The notes: generated by a model from the sequence alone, not told the origin. DNA of 16,337 nt from Calocera cornea HHB12733 (GCA_001632435.1 KV424071.1:1-16337), one strand, 5' to 3'; positions 1 through 9,791 are shown, counted from the stretch's first letter. A program made the numbers and translations.

Positions 1-109
1 GACCCCTATGGCATGCCGCGTCCAGCGCGCTGCACCGCCACAGGGGTCCAAGCCGCCGCGCCGCGCAGGCTCAGGCGCGCGGCAGACCCTGAGAGGGTTA
101 GCTGCCGCC
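1..109. other. Very GC-rich left edge with an inverted repeat
   Basis: This stretch lies beyond the last recognisable codon of the F-box gene on the minus strand. Its composition is visibly more GC-rich than the F-box exons. Positions 1-12 (GACCCCTATGGC) and 37-48 (GCCACAGGGGTC) are reverse complements at 11 of 12 positions, with a 24-nt loop. No coding region can be supported. It could be unrelated flanking sequence, the end of an inserted element or the 3' untranslated region of the F-box gene. The window edge prevents a decision. Confidence 0.4.
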
Positions 110-1106
110 TTACGGTTTTGCTGATGTTACGTCTCGGAGGTTGGGTAAGCTGTCGGTTTGGAGGGCTGCTGGGACTGCCCCGAAGAGATCTAGAAATCGG
201 ATTGTTGGATGGGTATCCAGAAACGTTGCAGTAGCGGTTTGGCTTGCTGAGGTTATGTTGGAACCGACTAGAATGCAGAGCGACCTGAGATGCGGGAGGT
301 GCACTGTTGAAAGGCGGTTCATAAAGTCTTCCGGATCGTAGCGATCCCAGTCAAGGAGCAGGTAGCGCAGTGATGCAGCGTTGGAAATTAAGCTGGCGCA
401 TATGGTCTTCAAGTAAGTGGGATCTAATTCAATGACCATGACCACCGTGTTCCTGATATGAGGCATTGAGTAGCGTACCGTGGTCACAATCGATCGCGAA
501 GCCCAAGGCACGTAGTCCACGTAGACCGTCCAGCTTCTGTAGGCATAAACATGTAAGAGAGGTAATGGTGTAGTTATCCAAGAGACTTACAGGTAAAATG
601 GTCTTGTTAAGAGTCCGGGTGCGGAATGTAAGATGGAGCTCTTCCAGCTGGGGGCTGTTTGTGCAGACATCCTCGAACAGACCGCTCCAATCAACTAGTT
701 TATCGGAGCCGCGAATATGCACCGAAAGGAAACGAAGATTCCTCATCTCCATCAGAGCAGCTCGTATGATGGAGGGTAAAGCAGGTAGAGATGCGTCCAT
801 GAACGAGTAGGAGACATCCGGATTGTGCTGCCAGTATTGGTTGCCCTCCACGCGTCGCCCGAGTATGCAGAGACGCCGAACTCCACGCGCTAGCTTAGGT
901 GTTCTTGTTAACAATTTCCAGGCATCTTGACTGTTTCGAAAGATCGCCAGGTGTCGACATTGTAGCTGACCGAGATTGTCTCCAGGCGCCGGAGAGATCA
1001 TCGCCCGTAGCTCTCTGCATGTTGCCGATAGTGGCGCGAGGTCTCCGGGATTGTCAACTTGGGCCAGTATAGCCTCGACGAGCTCATAGGGCAGTGTAAG
1101 AAGCAT
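110..1106 (-). CDS. F-box-like protein, C-terminally short (295 aa model)
   Basis: Likely substrate-recognition subunit of an SCF-type ubiquitin ligase, by F-box homology; the target is unknown. Exons on the minus strand are 1106-591, 536-479 and 423-110. Introns are 537-590 (54 nt, GTAAGT..CAG, phase 0) and 424-478 (55 nt, GTACGC..TAG, phase 1). The start ATG at 1106 opens directly into the F-box (MLLTLPYELVEAIL, then NPGDLAPLSATCREL at about residues 19-33). The rest is leucine-rich and resembles the degenerate repeats of fungal F-box proteins. Without the second intron the frame breaks after IDCD; with it the frame runs on as DPTYLKTICAS. The model stops at TAA 110-112, just after LPNLRD. 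The paralogue at 10117-11760 continues for roughly 230 more residues after the matching LPNLK, so this gene is truncated or has further exons beyond the window edge (GTAACA at the matching point could be another donor). F-box call is solid; the 3' end is not. Confidence 0.75.
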
Positions 1107-1521
1107 CGTAAGAATAGACTTGCCGCACGGGGACCGGCAGCAGTCGCTGCTGTATCGTATGTACAGAGATGACCGGTCGAACAGCATGGGCTGACGCTCA
1201 CGCTGGAGGATCATCCCCGGGAGACGGGTCGGCTCCGGACGCGTCTCCAGCGGAGTCTAACCGGACGCGTCCCCGCCGTGTTATTGAGCCGCCGCGCCGA
1301 CATTCCAGCTACTTTCACCCCCCGACAGGCGACAGGTCATGGGGTGCTCCACCAATGCTTCTACATATCCGCGGTGCTCAGACTCGGAGCTCGCGCCGAT
1401 CTCAGGGCATCTCACGGCCTGTGGGACCAACATTCAAGCTTCCTATATAGTGTCGGGCGCGAAACAATGAAGGATGTCGCTGACCTGAGGGACCTGAGAT
1501 TTGTGGATCGCGCCGAACAAA
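1107..1521. promoter_or_regulatory. Shared divergent promoter region, F-box gene and GH3 gene
   Basis: The 415 bases separate two divergently transcribed start codons (1106 minus, 1522 plus). A TATA-like TATATAG lies at 1444-1450, about 72 bases upstream of the GH3 ATG. An 11-mer CCGGACGCGTC occurs twice, at 1235-1245 and 1261-1271; each copy contains ACGCGT, the core of the yeast MluI cell-cycle box. A 7-bp inverted repeat (GGAGACG at 1220-1226, CGTCTCC at 1242-1248) overlaps the first copy. No convincing small gene is seen here. The function of these motifs is inference. Confidence 0.4.
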
Positions 1522-4500
1522 ATGCCTAGCAAGCCATCGGACATCAAGAACGCTGATGTTGACGAGCTCGTTGCAGCTCTCTCGACTGAAGAGGCTATTG
1601 CTCTGACACTTGGCGTTGGAAATTGGTTCACTGCTGCAGTGCCGAGACTGGGCATTCCAGCCATCAACGTGCGTCTGAGATCACATCGGTCGTTGGATAT
1701 GCGATTCTCAGCAGTCTTGCTAGGTTACCGATGGACCTAACGGCGCGCGTGGAAGGAAGTATTTCATGAGTACGCCTGCAAAGTGTATTCCTGTGAGTTC
1801 GATGTTTCCGAGCGATGACATCTAACCCACGTACTACAGTGTGGCACCGCGATGGCAGCGACTTGGGACACCGAGCTCGTTGGCGAGATTGCAGCCAAGA
1901 TTCTCGCTCCTGAATGCAGACTCAAAGCGGCGAGTGTGCTCTTGGGACCGACGTGCAACATTCAACGGGTTGGTAGTGCCAGCACCTTCTGAGATCTCGG
2001 CTGATGGACTGGAACAGAACCCACTTGGAGGGCGGAGCTTTGAGAGCTTTTCGGAGGATCCTCATTTGAACGGCATGATGGCATCGTTTTACATCTCCCG
2101 TCTGCAAGGTGAAGGAATATCGGCCTGCATCAAGCACTTCGTGTATGTCTGTCCGTCCACACTGGAACGTGTATTGACGGTGATGCAGCGGCAACGAGCA
2201 GGAGCAGGAGCGGCGGGGCTCGGACTCGCTCATCTCCGAACGTGCACTGAGAGAGATCTACCTCTATCCGTTTATGCTCGCGCAGAAACACTCAAAGCCA
2301 TGGTCGTACATGACGGCGTAAGCGTTGTATCCATTTCATGCATCGTCGTGTCTCATGCAGATGGTGCAGATACAACCGGATCAACGGCATACATTGCTCG
2401 GAGCATCCATGGTTGCTCACCGATCTCCTTCGGAAGGAATGGGGCTTTGATGGACTGGTCATGTCTGACTGGTACGATTGTAACACGCGTCTGATGGAGA
2501 CGATCTAACGTGATCACAGGCGAGGGACATACGGAGTGCCTGAAGCGTATCACGCTGGTCTCGATCTGGAGATGCCTGGTACCGATGGTTGGCGTCAGAC
2601 GTCCAAGGTGATACGGAGCATCGAGTCTAAGAAATTAAAGCTCGAGGTCGTCAAGGAACGTGCGAAGACGATTGTAGAGTTTGTGAAGAAGGTTGCCACG
2701 AGCGCGCCTGAGGTGGGAGCGCCCATGTGCTGCTCGGGAAATATGATATTAATAATCGACAGATTCTCGACGGTGACCAGAAGGAGCGTACCCACGATAC
2801 ACCTGCAGATGCTACTCTGTTGCGCAAGGCAGCGAGCAGCGCCATCGTTCTGTTGAAGAACGAGGGCAGCATTCTCCCGCTGAATGCGGAGAAGATCAAG
2901 ACGATCGCGATCATCGGCCCCAGCGCGAAGCAGATGTACTACGCTGGTGGTGGATCTGCCTCGCTGAATGCATCTTACGTTGTAACTCCATTCGATGGCA
3001 TTGCAGCTGCGCTCCCTAAAGGAGTCAACGTCGTGTATGCCGAAGGATGTCAAGGTGTGATACAGTGCATATCCAGCATTGACCGTACTGAAAGGCATAA
3101 GGACACAAACGAGCACCGATCTTGACCGATCGCGAGCTGATGACGCCCGATGGTAAACCTGGCATGAAGGGGACCTTTTATCTCAAGCGGGATGATAACG
3201 GCAGCTTTGCCGAGCCCACGGAGCAGTTCGTGCTGGACAACATGAACTCGAAGATGTATGACAGCGACATCTTCTTCACGAAGGAGGAGTGGTACATGGT
3301 ACTCGAGGGCAAGACCCGGCCCGTGGAACACAAGACCACCTTTCGTTTCGGCCTCACCGTATCGGGAAGGGCGAAGCTCTTCGTCGATAACAAGCTTCTG
3401 ATCGACCAATGGAGCTGGGGCCCGAGGGGCGAGACGTCGGTATGGGACAGCACCGGCGAGGTCATGGGCGACTTTGTGCTCCAACCTGGTGTGGCGTACG
3501 ACATTCGCGTCGAGTTCAGCAACCTGAACCCTTCCCAGCTGGGCGAGAGGAAAGGGGGCTGGAACCGGCGCGCGACCGTCCGGCTGGGTGGATTCCCGGT
3601 GTTGAATGAGGACGAGGGTATCAAAGACGCCGTGGAGAAGGCGAAATCTGCTGATGCCGTCGTCCTCGTCATTGGGCTCAATGGTGATTGGGAAAGCGAG
3701 GGCTATGACCGGACGAACTTGGAGCTGCCAAGGCGCACCAACGAGCTCGTCGCCGCGGTGCTGAAGATCAACCCCAAAGCCGTGATCGTCACCCAGGCTG
3801 TGAGCATACCGCATTATACTGTGAAACCCCAGAGACTTACGCAGATCGCAGGGATCGGCATTTACCATGCCGTGGATTGACTCAGCCCGCGCCCTCATGC
3901 ACACCTGGTACCTCGGTAACGAGACCGGGAACGCTATCGCAGATGTTCTGTTCGGAAAAGTCAACCCGTCGGGGAAGATGTCGATGACATTCCCGAAGCG
4001 GCTTGAGGACGTGCCATCTTACTTGAACTATGGGAACCAGAATGGCAAGGTGCAGTATACGGAAGACCTGTTCGTAGGGTATAAGCACTACCAAGCGAGG
4101 GAGATCGAGCCACTGTTCCCCTTCGGGTACGTCTCATCGCGGCTCATCTCACCATCATGCTGACTCTGCTCAGGTTCGGTCTCTCATACACGACGTTCCA
4201 GTACTCCGATCTCCACATCTCAAAGCCATCGTCGAACAGCGTCGACTTCACAGCTTCGGTGGGGCTCACGATCACGAACACGGGCAGCGTCAGCGGCTCC
4301 GAGGCCGTCCAGCTCTACATCTCCCTCCCCGCCGGCCCCCTCACACACCCAGCCCGCGCCCTCAAGGCATTCACCAAAGTGCGCGATTTGGCTCCTGGGA
4401 AGGAGGCGAAAGTCGCCCTCGAGCTGGACAAGTATTCGGTTTCGTACTACGACGACCGACTGGGGTTGTGGAGAGCGGACAAGGGCGAGTACGGGGTGTT

Positions 4501-4579
4501 GGTCGGGCCGTCGAGCGATAGCGTAGCCTTGCGCGGGACTTTGTCCCTGGATCAGGGCTTCACGTGGTCTGGTCTGTAG
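1522..4579 (+). CDS. GH3 beta-glucosidase with PA14 insert, intracellular type
   Basis: Retaining beta-glucosidase that releases glucose from cello-oligosaccharides or other beta-glucosides. Eleven exons: 1522-1668, 1724-1792, 1840-1968, 2018-2142, 2189-2317, 2370-2471, 2520-2712, 2763-3054, 3114-3799, 3852-4126 and 4174-4579. All ten introns are GT..AG, 46-59 nt, and the joined frame is open for 850 residues. Domain order: GH3 N-terminal barrel with TDGPNGARG near 51-59, KHFVGNEQE near 154-162 and the nucleophile motif SDW (Asp233). Next comes the GH3 C-terminal sandwich, split by a PA14 module at about 410-555. WESEGYDR at about 588-595 carries the probable acid/base Glu. A fibronectin III-like domain lies at about 740-830 (FGLSYT, then SEAVQLYISLP). 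There is no signal peptide at the N-terminus (MPSKPSDIKNADVDELVAAL), so a cytosolic enzyme is inferred, as for the similar fungal BglI-type proteins of about 840-860 residues. Odd points: intron 3 has a GTTGGT donor, and the first seven exons are clearly less GC-rich than the last three. Nothing suggests a pseudogene. Confidence 0.96.
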
Positions 4580-4862
4580 GGTATGCGATATCGTAGCCAT
4601 GCTTGAATGAAAGAGTAGAGGTTTGCCGTCCAGAGCGCAGTATCGGTGTTACGGAAGTAGGGGCTGGCTATCGCCGACGGTCAGGGACCGTTCTGGGCGC
4701 TTCTCTCCTGCTTCGTCATCACTTTGGCTGACGCACCTCCTACAGCCTGCACGCATCTCTCCGTCCCACTCATCATATAGACCCATCTTGACCTGTTGTA
4801 CCACCACCCCAACTGCAACCCCCCGACGACCTGTATACCACGCCTCACTCCCCGCGCTAGCA
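4580..4862 (+). promoter_or_regulatory. GH3 3' region and promoter of the WLM gene
   Basis: A 283-base gap between tandem plus-strand genes. The start carries AT-rich sequence with AATGAA near 4605, a possible polyadenylation element for the GH3 gene. A TATA-like CATATAG is at 4774-4780, about 83 bases upstream of the WLM start codon, followed by a C- and T-rich leader. A small hairpin (CGGTC AGG GACCG) is at 4679-4691. These assignments are by eye only. Confidence 0.35.
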
Positions 4863-5922
4863 ATGTCCGACCCGATCAGCTTCACAGTGTCCTTCAAGGG
4901 CGCCTCGCACCCGTTCACCCTCCTCCCCAGCACTCTGCTCTCCACGCTACTCAACACTCTCTCGGAGCTAACGACAGTGCCCGCGTCGCTGGCCAAGCTC
5001 GTCGTCAAGGGCCGCTCGCTGACGCTCTCCTCCGCCGGCTCCCAAACGCTGCACGAAGCGGGCATACGGCGGGGGGTGAAGCTCCTCCTGGTGGGCAGCA
5101 CGGAGGCGCAGCTCGAGGCGGTCAAAGGCGGGGAAGCGGCGCGCGCGGCAGCGGAGGCGGGGCGGGCGCAGCGCGAGCGGGTGACGCGCGAGCGCAGGAC
5201 GCGGTCCGTGCGGACCACAGCGCGCGCGAGCACGGCGGACGCGGCGCTGCAGTACCGGTTCCACCGGCTCGAGGCGCTGGCGCACCTGCCCAACCCGGGG
5301 GCGGCGCTCGCGCTCCTGCAGAAGCTCGCGGACGACCCGGCCGTCCAGCACGTCCTCGCCACGCACGGGTTCTCCGTCGGGCTCCTCACCGAGCTGGCGC
5401 CGCACGAGCACCCGGGGCTCCTCGGGCTGAACCAGAACCGCGGGGAGGTGATCAGCCTGCGGCTCAGGACGGACGGGTACGACGGGATGCGGCTGTACGC
5501 CGAGGTGCGGCGCGTGCTCGTGCACGAGCTCACGCACTGCGTGTGGGCGGACCATGATGATCGTGTATGTGCGCGGCTTGCTTTGTCCCCGGGAGGAGGC
5601 GCGGGCTGACGCGTGACCGGGCTGGCAGTTCAAGGCGCTCAACTCGCAGCTGAACCGCGAGATCCTGGAGCACGAGCTCGCCCGGGCGCGGGGCGCGCAC
5701 ACGCACACGCTCTCCGGGCCCTCCTCGGGCGGCGGGTACGAACCTGCGCAGGCAGCGGCCGGCCGGGCGGGGGAGGCGGGGGAGGCGGAGGAGGACCTGG
5801 AGGAGAGGCGGCAGCGAGTGTTGGAGGCGGTGCTGAGGCGGGCGTTGCGGGAGGAGGAGGAGATGGAGGGCAGGTGCGGGAGTGCTGGGAGGGGGAGCGC
5901 CGAGGCGACGCGTGACGGGTGA
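4863..5922 (+). CDS. Ubiquitin-like and WLM-domain zinc metalloprotease
   Basis: Probable zinc protease of the WLM (Wss1-like) family fused to an N-terminal ubiquitin-like domain, the arrangement of the fission yeast ubiquitin/WLM protein SPCC1442.07c. Wss1 relatives act on SUMO- or ubiquitin-linked proteins and DNA-protein crosslinks; the target here is unknown. Exons are 4863-5564 and 5629-5922; the 64-nt intron (GTATGT..CAG) is phase 0. The protein is 331 residues. The UBL fold covers about residues 5-77 (SFTVSFKGASHPFTLL to GVKLLLVGS). An Ala/Arg-rich linker follows at about 85-122. The WLM domain starts near 124 (LQYRFHRLEAL) and holds HELTHCVWADHDDRF. His221, Glu222, His225 and His231 fit the family zinc motif HExxHxxxxxH. 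The intron falls just after this motif, between Arg234 and Phe235. The acidic C-terminus (EEDLEERRQRVLEAVLRRAL) looks helical, possibly coiled coil. The ATG at 4863 is chosen because the UBL begins at once; in-frame codons upstream look non-coding. Confidence 0.93.
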
Positions 5923-6344
5923 CGCGGACGCGTGACTCCGAGTCGGGCCCGCAGCAGGCTGCGTCGCGGATCGGTAGAATGAGGAGGATCGGCATCGGCA
6001 TCGGGGAGCGGAGGATCGGAGTGGATTGCATTGTATTGCTTTAATAGAAGCCGGCTCAGCGCGGCCGATTGAGTACTACTGTATCGCGGTCGCACGACCA
6101 CCTCTGCCAGCCAGCCAGGCAGCGAGCAAAGCAAGCACGCACGCCTCGTGGCGCGCAACTGAACCGAACCGGTCCGATCACGCTCGGCGCACATGCTTCG
6201 CTGGTAAGCGTCATTAATGAACGGCAGGACGTGCGGAACCCACGGCAGTGGATCGCAGACGTACAGTACGGCCGTCGTAGGGTCGCACGACATGCCAGTG
6301 CACGGAGGATGATCACTGCACGACCGCGGCGGATTCGGGATGAT

Positions 6345-6377
6345 CTTGGGCCGCTTGGGCCGCTTGGGCCGCTTGGG
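6345..6377 (+). repeat. Tandem repeat, 9-mer CCGCTTGGG, 3.7 copies
   Basis: A partial unit CTTGGG (6345-6350) is followed by three exact copies of CCGCTTGGG (6351-6359, 6360-6368, 6369-6377). It lies in gene-free sequence. In one minus-strand frame it would read as a repeated Ala-Gln-Ala, but no gene is supported there. A simple minisatellite is the likeliest explanation. Confidence 0.9.
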
Positions 6378-6997
6378 CAGAGAGGTCCGGGGGAGTGCAG
6401 GTTTGGTCGGCGCGATGCGAGCCCATGTCGCGCTCATCCTCATTTACTGTACGCGCACTAGGACTGACCGCCGACGCTGCCCGGACTCCGAGCGAGCGAG
6501 AAGGCCGCGCGCACGCCAACGGAATCTCGTACATACTCGTCGGGCGATGCCGAGCCGGGCGCAGTGCCGGCGTTTAGGGACAGCCACCGGCCGGCCTGCC
6601 GTGGGCGGCACACCGGCACACCGGGAGCTGCTGCTGCGCACGAGCCCGCCGATTGTGTGGGCAATATAAGACGTCGGGTGCCGCACGCAGGGTGCCGTTT
6701 CATGAACATGGTAGTAGTGAGTAGGATGTCGATTGTTATTGCATCTGCATCTGCGGTTGGGTGCCGGTGTGCGATGCGATCCCCGGGTGTGTTACGATCC
6801 CGCCCAGGAGGGGAGGGCGGTCCCAAAATAGGGTGCGCAGCGCGCCCTCGCGCCGTCGTCGGGGGTGGTGGCGACCTAGTGTCCTGATGGGCGTTATCTG
6901 GTGAGCGCGGGCTAAAAATACCGACGCGAGTGGGCACACGAGCGTTCCCACACCGTTCCCCCGCGAGTTTGGCTCCTCCCCGGCCGGGAGTGGTGTA

Positions 6998-7233
6998 TGT
7001 ATATCAACCACGGCGGGCACACGACACCTATTCCCCTTCCCCTTCCTCCCCCGCCTCGCCTCTGCTGCCCGTGCCCGCTAGCCCGCTAGCCCCCTCGCCC
7101 CTCCTTCGCTCCTGCCCGCTCTCGTGGCTTCGTCACCCGCCGCACCCGTAGCAATCACCGCCGTCGAGCGAGCGGTGCGCTCCCCTCCCCTCCCCTCCCT
7201 CCCCCGCTGGCCCTCCTCCGCCGCGCGGGCAGG
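6998..7233 (+). promoter_or_regulatory. Probable core promoter and leader of the Stealth gene
   Basis: TGTATATC at 6998-7005 is a TATA-like element 229 bases before the ATG at 7234. From about 7028 to 7220 the plus strand is dominated by C and T (TTCCCCTTCCCCTTCC, CCCCTCCCCTCCCCTCC), the CT-rich block often seen around fungal transcription starts. The exact start site is not determinable by reading. Confidence 0.35.
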
Positions 7234-9406
7234 ATGCCCCACCCGCTCCTCCGCCGCCCGCTCCTCCACCTCCTCCTCCCCGCACTCGCACTCATCCTCC
7301 TCATCCTCTCCGCCTACTCCCTCCGCACCGACCCCCGCGCAAGCTTCCTCCTCCCAGCTCCCCAGCCGGCCCAGAGCGCCCTCACCTGCCCAAACCCGGA
7401 CGACGACCGGGAACTCCTCTTCCCCCCGCGCCTGGCCGGGGACACGCAGCAGCAGCAGCAGCAGCAGCAGCTCAGATACCTCCTCCTCCCCGCCGACACG
7501 CCCCCTCCCCCGCCCCCGCGCATCCGCCCCGTCCCCTCCCTCCCGGCAGACCTGCTCTGGACATGGGTAAACGGCACAGACCCGCTCCAGCTCGCCGCCT
7601 CCCGCGCAGCCGCCCTCGCAGCAGGCAACACCCCCGCGAAGAGCACCGCCCAGGCCGCCAGCAAGCAGTACAGGGAGAACGGCGAGCTGCTCTACTCCGT
7701 CCGCAGCGCACTCGCCAGCGTCGGCCCCTGGGCACGCGCCGCCCACATCGTCGTCGCCGACTACAACCTCACCGAGTGCGTCCAGCCCAGCTGGAGGGAC
7801 GACAACGGGACAGTGCACCTCCTCCCGGCCCCCGAAACCCGCATCGCCCAGCTGCCACAGTGGCTCCGCCCGCTCGCCCCGGGCGACCGCTGGCGCGACG
7901 CCGGCACGGGGCTCGCGCTCGACGTCGTCAGCCACTGGCAGCTCGGCCTCAGGCAGGACGTCTTCAATAGCTTTGCGATCGAGGCTGCGCTCGGCCAGGT
8001 CCCGGGCCTCGCCGACCATTTGTGCGTCTCTCTCTCCCTCCTCCTCCTTTGCGCACCAGGCCGCAGTGCTGACGCCGCTTCAGCATCTACCTGAACGACG
8101 ACTACTTCCTCCTCCTCCCCCTCTCCGCCGCCTCCTTCTTCACGCGCCCGTACGGCCTCGTCTTCCGCTTCCAGGCGGACCTGCTCGTGCGGGGCACGCC
8201 CACCCCGCGCGCCTCCTCGACGGGCGAGTGGGCCGCGCTCGAGTGGTCCAACAGCATGCTCAACGCGCGCTTCGGCGAGCGCCAGCGGCCCTACGTCATC
8301 CACGTCGCCAAGGGCATGTCGCGCCCGCTCGTCGAGGAGCTCCAGCTGCTCTTCGCCCCGCACTTCGCAGACACCCGCCAGCACGCATTCCGCAGCACAA
8401 CCGACGCCTACCTCGGCTTCCTCTTCCCGCACTTTGTCGTCGAGCGCCACCGCGAGGCCCTCCTCTGGTCCTTCCTCGTCCTCAAGCTCGGCGGCGACAG
8501 CGACGAGTGGGGCGAGCAGCAGATGGAGGACGCATGGCGCCTCCTCGGCGGCGCCGAGGGCGACGAGTACTATGCCGATCTCGAGGTGGCCAGGCGGCCC
8601 CGCGCCACGCTCGCAGAGGGCAGGGTCAGCCGCGTCCTGGGCGAGGAACCCAGGAGCACCGTGTACAAGTTCTGTGAGTGTCCCCCCCCACCGCCTGGCG
8701 ATGGGCCGTCGGGGCGCCCTGCTGACCCTTGCCGCGCACAGCCTCGCACGACGGGTACCCGTACACGCTCCCCTCCCGCCCGGCCCACTCCTTCCCGGTC
8801 TTCCCGGCCCCGGCCCCGGGCGCCCAGCACTCCGCCGCCCCCGCGTGCACGCTCGAGTTCGAGCTCTGCCTCGGGACGGACGGGGAGCCGTCGGCGCAGG
8901 CGAGCGGCGTGTTCAAGCGCGTCGCGTTCGAGCTCCCGCACTGCGGGGACTGCCTCGTCACCGCGCTCGTCGGGCAGAGCGGCCTCCTCGGCCTCTCCGC
9001 CTTCCTGCCCGATGCGGAGCCCGGGGCGGCCGACGGCCCGCTGCCCGAGGGCCTGGTGCCCGTCCTCCCGCTCACGCCCACCTGGCAATCGGCAGACTTC
9101 ACCCTCTCCGCCATCCTCCCCCCGGGGCCCGCGCCCGCCCGCCCGCCCCGGCGCGCCCTCGCCCTCGCCCTCCTCGCCCGCTACACCTACACCCTCGCCG
9201 ACACGCCCCTGCGCTTCGCCTCCCTGCGCACGCCGAGCAGCGCCAAGCAGCTCCTCGCTGCCATCGACAAGGACTCAGCACTCGCAATGGCATGCATGAA
9301 CGACGACATCGTCAGCCGCCCAGACGACGTCAGGCGCGTCGTTGCCGAGTGGCTCCAGCGCCGCTGGGGAAAGAGGAGGGACTGGGAGCGCGGCAGCTGG
9401 TGGTAG
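7234..9406 (+). CDS. Stealth-family sugar-phosphate transferase (Xpt1/GNPTAB-like)
   Basis: Stealth proteins transfer a sugar-1-phosphate from a nucleotide sugar to a glycan. Relatives are the GlcNAc-1-phosphotransferase GNPTAB, bacterial capsule synthases and the Cryptococcus xylosylphosphotransferase Xpt1, the closest functional precedent for a basidiomycete. Exons: 7234-8021, 8084-8673 and 8742-9406; introns 62 nt (GTGCGT..CAG, phase 2) and 68 nt (GTGAGT..CAG, phase 1). The product is 680 residues. Residues 10-28 form one hydrophobic segment after a short basic start, predicting a type II Golgi membrane protein. A stem follows with eight Gln (72-79, pure CAG) and a Pro run (about 90-95). 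Conserved regions: LLWTWVNGTDP at 107-117 (CR1); YRENGELLYSVRSA from 146, through DHFIYLNDDYF at 261-271 (CR2); HVAKGMSRPL near 337 and RSTTDAYLGFLFPHF near 366 (CR3). Exon 3 encodes about 220 further residues, ending in a basic and Trp-rich tail, that I cannot assign. Donor and acceptor sugars are not predictable. Codons are strongly C/G-ending. Confidence 0.94.
7447..7470 (+). repeat. Uninterrupted (CAG)8 within the Stealth gene
   Basis: Eight exact CAG codons encode Gln72-Gln79 in the predicted lumenal stem between the membrane segment and the first Stealth region. Pure triplet runs of this kind are often length-variable between strains. It is in frame, so changes in repeat number would alter only the linker. 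Confidence 0.95.
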
Positions 9407-9758
9407 GAACCCGCGCTCCCCACCTGCACGCCTGCACGCCTGCCCCAGCCCAGCGGGTGCAGCGCACCGCTGGCCCCGCCCGACGAGGAGTTGACACCCC
9501 ACGGAGAGGTTCTGGCCCGCCCCCGCCGCCCGCCCGCACGCTCGCCCACTGTTGTATCACTAGCACCCATCCCCATCCCCATCCGCCTGCCATCTCGTCA
9601 TCGCCGCATCCCCCATCCCCCAATACCCATCTTGCCCCCCCATCTAGTTATACTGTAACTTATGTAGCCTGCGCACGCTTAGCTTACTACTGATACGGAC
9701 CGCACACTGTCCTGCGCCCCGCACAATCCTTGGTTCGGACGGTTTGGCTGCGTGGCAT

Positions 9759-9791
<33 letters not shown>

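Larger units (their letters stand above)
5923..7233. other. 1.3 kb stretch without a recognised gene
   Basis: Between the WLM stop and the Stealth start I find no recognisable gene, tRNA or known repeat family. The stretch holds a tandem 9-mer at 6345-6377, a GCxx-rich low-complexity run near 6108-6145 (repeated CCAG, GCAA and GCAC units) and AT-rich islands with TATA-like elements: ATATAAG near 6664, CTAAAAATA near 6912 and TGTATATC at 6998-7005. The last 200 bases are strongly pyrimidine-rich (runs of CCCCTCC), typical of fungal leaders. Open frames here are products of high GC. An unannotated non-coding RNA cannot be excluded. Confidence 0.5.

Noticed and set aside
429..590. A frameshift pseudogene in the first F-box gene
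   Set aside because: The apparent frame change disappears when introns 537-590 and 424-478 are removed. The same positions and phases are used in the paralogue.
3050..3964. A 304-codon minus-strand open frame across GH3 exons 9 and 10
   Set aside because: It lies opposite conserved GH3 and PA14 coding sequence and mirrors its codon bias. No family features are seen.
4968..6443. A 491-codon open frame on the minus strand across the WLM gene and beyond
   Set aside because: Its right part is low-complexity and its left part is exactly antisense to the well-supported UBL-WLM exons. High GC removes stop codons, and no domain is visible.
7078..8019. A 313-codon minus-strand Gly/Glu/Ala-rich open frame across Stealth exon 1
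   Set aside because: It reads the complement of C-rich codons as Glu/Gly strings. The plus strand has the membrane anchor and Stealth motifs.
9762..9789. Internal telomere-like repeat
   Set aside because: TACGGGA differs from TTAGGG in unit sequence, and only four copies are present between ordinary genes.
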